5,553 nt of DNA from Candidatus Thiodiazotropha taylori. GTDB lineage: Bacteria > Pseudomonadota > Gammaproteobacteria > Chromatiales > Chromatiaceae. Shown here one piece after another: positions 5,325 to 5,553 of this stretch. Location of the stretch: NCBI GenBank assembly GCA_019100305.1, contig JAHRHW010000310.1, positions 1-5,553 of the forward strand. The letters run 5' to 3'. The notes under the pieces are model-generated. The model was not told the origin of the DNA, searched no databases, and saw only the letters and a program-made list of their open reading frames with translations. Position 1 is the first letter of the stretch, and the number at the start of each line of letters is the position of its first letter. A program made the position numbers and the translations under genes.

Positions 5325-5400
5325 GCCCAGATAGCTCAGTTGGTAGAGCACACCCTTGGTAAGGGTGAGGTCGGCAGTTCAAATCTGCTTCTGGGCTCCA
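5325..5400 (+). tRNA. tRNA-Thr, anticodon GGU
   Basis: This tRNA is 76 bases with encoded CCA (5398-5400). The acceptor GCCCAGA pairs with TCTGGGC, with discriminator T. The D-arm is GCTC/GAGC, and the anticodon stem CACCC/GGGTG closes loop TTGGTAA with GGT at 5358-5360. The T-loop is TTCAAAT. It decodes threonine ACC and ACU. It matches thrT of the E. coli cluster by position and anticodon and lies 68 bases ahead of tuf. Confidence 0.97.
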
Positions 5401-5410
5401 ACAATTGAAG

Positions 5411-5426
5411 GCGTGCGGAAGCGCGC
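5411..5426 (+). promoter_or_regulatory. GNRA-tetraloop hairpin between tRNA-Thr and tuf
   Basis: GCGTGC (5411-5416) pairs with GCGCGC (5421-5426) over 6 bp, including one G-T, and is capped by GGAA, a GNRA-class tetraloop. It starts 11 bases after the tRNA CCA end and lies 31 bases before the tuf ribosome binding site. The following GAATTTGTCTTT is only weakly T-rich. It may protect the 5' end of tuf mRNA after tRNA excision or act as a mild attenuator; both are inference. Confidence 0.45.
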
Positions 5427-5450
5427 GAATTTGTCTTTATACAACAATAG

Positions 5451-5553
<103 letters not shown>

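Overview
The window is a stretch of housekeeping chromosome that looks gammaproteobacterial. The minus-strand order TPR lipoprotein, ispE, tRNA-Gln(UUG), prs, rplY matches the arrangement I recall from Pseudomonas-like and purple-sulfur/sulfur-oxidiser genomes, usually with lolB before ispE and pth after rplY. The plus-strand order tRNA-Tyr, tRNA-Gly, tRNA-Thr, tuf matches the tRNA-tufB cluster known from E. coli. I cannot name a genus.

Layout. Positions 1-559 hold rplY (ribosomal protein L25), minus strand, with its 3' end cut by the window edge. Positions 560-808 are a 249-base gap. It contains a candidate rplY promoter, a leader hairpin and an imperfect palindrome built on a 10-base-phased repeat. 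Then come, all on the minus strand, prs (809-1762), tRNA-Gln (1802-1876), ispE (1878-2750) and a TPR-repeat lipoprotein (2757-4535). The gaps are short (6 bases TPR/ispE, 1 base ispE/tRNA-Gln, 39 bases tRNA-Gln/prs), so a single transcript is likely. A divergent intergenic region (4536-4806) separates this block from the plus-strand unit: a strong tRNA-type promoter, tRNA-Tyr(GUA), tRNA-Gly(UCC), tRNA-Thr(GGU), and the first 28 codons of EF-Tu at the right edge.

Function. The minus block joins isoprenoid precursor synthesis (IspE), PRPP synthesis (Prs), a glutamine tRNA, a 5S rRNA-binding protein and a TPR scaffold at the envelope. The plus block couples three tRNAs to the factor that delivers aminoacyl-tRNAs to the ribosome. 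Both are translation- and growth-linked, and the two best promoters (rplY and the tRNA operon) have GC-rich discriminators of the kind seen in growth-rate and stringently controlled genes.

I see no mobile element, CRISPR array, defence gene or clearly new system. The points worth a second look are in RNA and non-coding DNA: a near-perfect antisense copy of the tRNA-Tyr T-arm in the Tyr-Gly spacer, hairpins in the long tRNA spacers, the phased repeat after prs, the absence of lolB and hemA from their usual places, and a tRNA beginning one base after the ispE stop codon.
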